DNA from: Pyrenopolyporus hunteri
Lineage: Eukaryota > Ascomycota > Sordariomycetes > Xylariales > Hypoxylaceae
Direction: 5' to 3'
DNA length: 64,000 nucleotides
NCBI GenBank assembly: GCA_902806595.1
Contig: CADCXC010000040.1
Span: forward strand, 62,001-126,000
Position numbers and translations under genes: made by a program. Positions 62,270-64,000 of this stretch are shown one piece after another; position 1 is the stretch's first letter, and every line of letters begins with the position of its first letter. The notes beneath the pieces are model-generated. The model made no database searches. It saw only the letters and a list, made by a program, of their open reading frames with translations, and was not told the origin of the DNA.

Positions 62270-62880
62270 CGATGGATAATACATCGTAAAATTAATAAAT
62301 AATATATCGTAAAATTAATAAATAACGTATTATAAAGTTAATAAATAACGTATTATAAAGTTAATAAATAACGTATTATAAATTTAACGAATAATACATT
62401 ATAAATTTAATAAATAACGTTTTATAAAATTAATAAATAATGTTTTATAAATTAAAAAAATAACGTATTATAAATTTAATAAATAATTTTTTATAAATTC
62501 GATAAATATTATATTATAAATTTAATAAATAATATTTTATTAATTTAATAAATAATTTTTTATAAATTTAATAAATATTATAAATATTATATATAAATTT
62601 AATAAGTAATTTTTTATAAGTTTAATAAATAACGTATTAAAATTTAATAAATGAAATATTATAATTTAATAAATAAATTTTTATAATTTTAATAAATAAG
62701 AATTATAATTTAATTAATGGGGTATTATAAATTTAATGAATAATGCATTAAAATTTAATAGATAAAATATTATAATTTAATAAACGAATTTTTATAATTT
62801 TAATAAATAAATAAAAATTATAATTTAATTAATAAAATATTATAAATTTAATAAATAACGCATCGTAAATTTAATTTATT
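62270..62880. repeat. 23-bp tandem array, roughly 25 degenerate copies
   Basis: The unit AATAAATAACGTATTATAAA plus GTT recurs with its AACG at 62324, 62347 and 62370, giving a 23-base period. Copies become more diverged to the right, with AATTTAATAAATAAT variants continuing to about 62880. Confidence 0.8.
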
Positions 62881-64000
62881 AATAAAAATTAAATAATTAA
62901 ATCGTTATTATATATAATTTATAATAAATATGTGGAATTTTTAATTATTATTTTCGTAAAAATAATTATTTTTATTTATTTTTAATAAGTAAATATATAA
63001 ATATTAAAAAATAAACTATTAAAATTTATTTTTAAGTGTTATTATATTATACGATTATTTAATGGTAATATTATGAAAATAATTAATAATATAATACGAA
63101 ATAATTTTATTATTTTATTTTAATATTTATAAAATTTTTAAAATTATAATTTAATATATTATTTTTTATTTTTAACGTTTAAACTTTTAATTTATAAATT
63201 TAAATAAAATAATATATTTATATTAAAAATATTACGAAATAATATTACGAGTAATAATTATATAAAAATCATTTATAATTAATATTTTTTTACTTTTTAT
63301 ATATATGTTATATATATTTTATAATATAAAATATTATAAAATATAAATTTTATAAATAAATATATAAATAAATAAAAAAAAAATAATAAAATTTAACTTA
63401 TCGTTTTTTTAATTTATTTAATTTTTTATAAAAAAAATTTAATCGATTTTATATATATTTAAATAAAAAAAATTTTATTTTTATTATAATATTACGCATT
63501 AATTTAACTTTATTATATTAACGTTAAAACGTAAAAAAATGATTTCACCGTTAATTACGTTTATATAAAATTACGGGTTTTCGAATTATATTATTTTTTT
63601 TTTTATTAATTTTCGAGAAGGGGTATTATATTTAAAAGTAATTAAATCGAATATTTTAAAACTACCGTCGAAATAAACTTTTTATAAAAGAAAAAAAATA
63701 TTATATTTTTAATATAAATATATTTAATCGATTTTATAATATTATATAATTAATTATTTAATAATTTTATTAATATATTATAACGTATTTTATTAATAAA
63801 TTTTAAATTTAACGGTTTTATTAATATAATTAAATAATAATAATTTAAAACGTATATATTAAAAAATCGATTATATATATTTTCGTTTATTTAACATTCG
63901 AAAATAACGGTATGTTTAAAGTTAAATTATTTCGAATTATTTATAAAATTCGTAATAATAAATTCGAAATCGTTAATTATTTTTTTAAATTAACGTAATA

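Larger units (their letters stand above)
50718..64000. repeat. AT-rich, RIP-like block of at least 13.3 kb
   Basis: Composition changes abruptly near 50718, after TTTTTAGCTGTAGTCACGTG. From there to the window end the sequence is almost only A and T. The remaining C and G occur overwhelmingly as the dinucleotide CG; CA, TG, CC and GG are rare. This is what saturating C-to-T mutation outside CpG, on both strands, would leave. Open frames are absent except for one low-complexity frame. Several repeat families can still be recognised inside and are listed separately. In ascomycetes such blocks are RIP-mutated transposon graveyards, often pericentromeric or subtelomeric. Which of these it is cannot be told from one edge. 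Confidence 0.9.

Noticed and set aside
1..64000. tRNA, rRNA and CRISPR arrays
   Set aside because: No segment showed a T-arm GTTCRANYC with matching stems, no rRNA-like stretch was recognised, and the direct repeats seen are microsatellites or minisatellites without unique spacers.
50718..64000. Mitochondrial DNA or an rDNA spacer as an explanation for the AT block
   Set aside because: No mitochondrial gene, tRNA or intron core is visible, and the strong CpG-only pattern of remaining C/G does not fit mitochondrial DNA.

Overview
The window is nuclear DNA from a filamentous ascomycete (Pezizomycotina, probably a Sordariomycete; I cannot place the order). The reasons are fungal-specific translation elongation factor 3, short introns of about 50-120 bp with GTRNGT-type donors and CTAAC/CTGAC branch sites, secreted fungal hydrolases, and an extremely AT-rich block that looks mutated by repeat-induced point mutation (RIP). 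I found no tRNA, rRNA or CRISPR array.

Layout. 0-3 kb: the 3' end of an unknown gene, then a secreted feruloyl/acetylxylan-type esterase. 5.8-9.4 kb: elongation factor 3. 10.5-14.8 kb: a large protein with a split HExxH motif (called protein A here). 15.5-18.4 kb: an Hst3/Hst4-type sirtuin on the minus strand. 20.1-21.9 kb: a secreted S53 sedolisin. 22.6-28.9 kb: a short-chain dehydrogenase and a FAD monooxygenase in divergent orientation, followed by a sugar-type MFS transporter. 30.0-34.7 kb: a 13-exon gene (protein B), related to protein A, that joins the HExxH region to four cytochrome-b5-like modules. 36.4-37.0 kb: a macrodomain protein. 37.7-38.6 kb: an aldo/keto reductase that looks broken. 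40.0-41.4 kb: a class V aminotransferase-fold PLP enzyme. 42.6-43.4 kb: a glutathione S-transferase. 44.1-45.6 kb: a secreted sorbosone/glucose dehydrogenase-like protein. 46.1-48.2 kb: a quinate/sugar-type MFS transporter. From about 50.7 kb to the end: a block of over 13 kb made almost only of A and T, in which nearly every remaining C sits in CpG, and which holds inverted, direct and tandem repeats but no credible gene.

Most genes look like ordinary metabolic, secretory and housekeeping functions rather than one cluster. EF-3 serves translation, and the sirtuin and macrodomain protein both act in ADP-ribose/NAD chemistry. The dehydrogenase, monooxygenase and transporter at 22.6-28.9 kb could work as a small catabolic or biosynthetic unit. 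The most novel content is the A/B pair: they share an intron that cuts the HExxH motif at the same codon boundary, and B carries the cytochrome-b5-like fusion. Intergenic DNA is full of CCTA/TAGG microsatellites and holds at least one, possibly two, small inverted-repeat elements.
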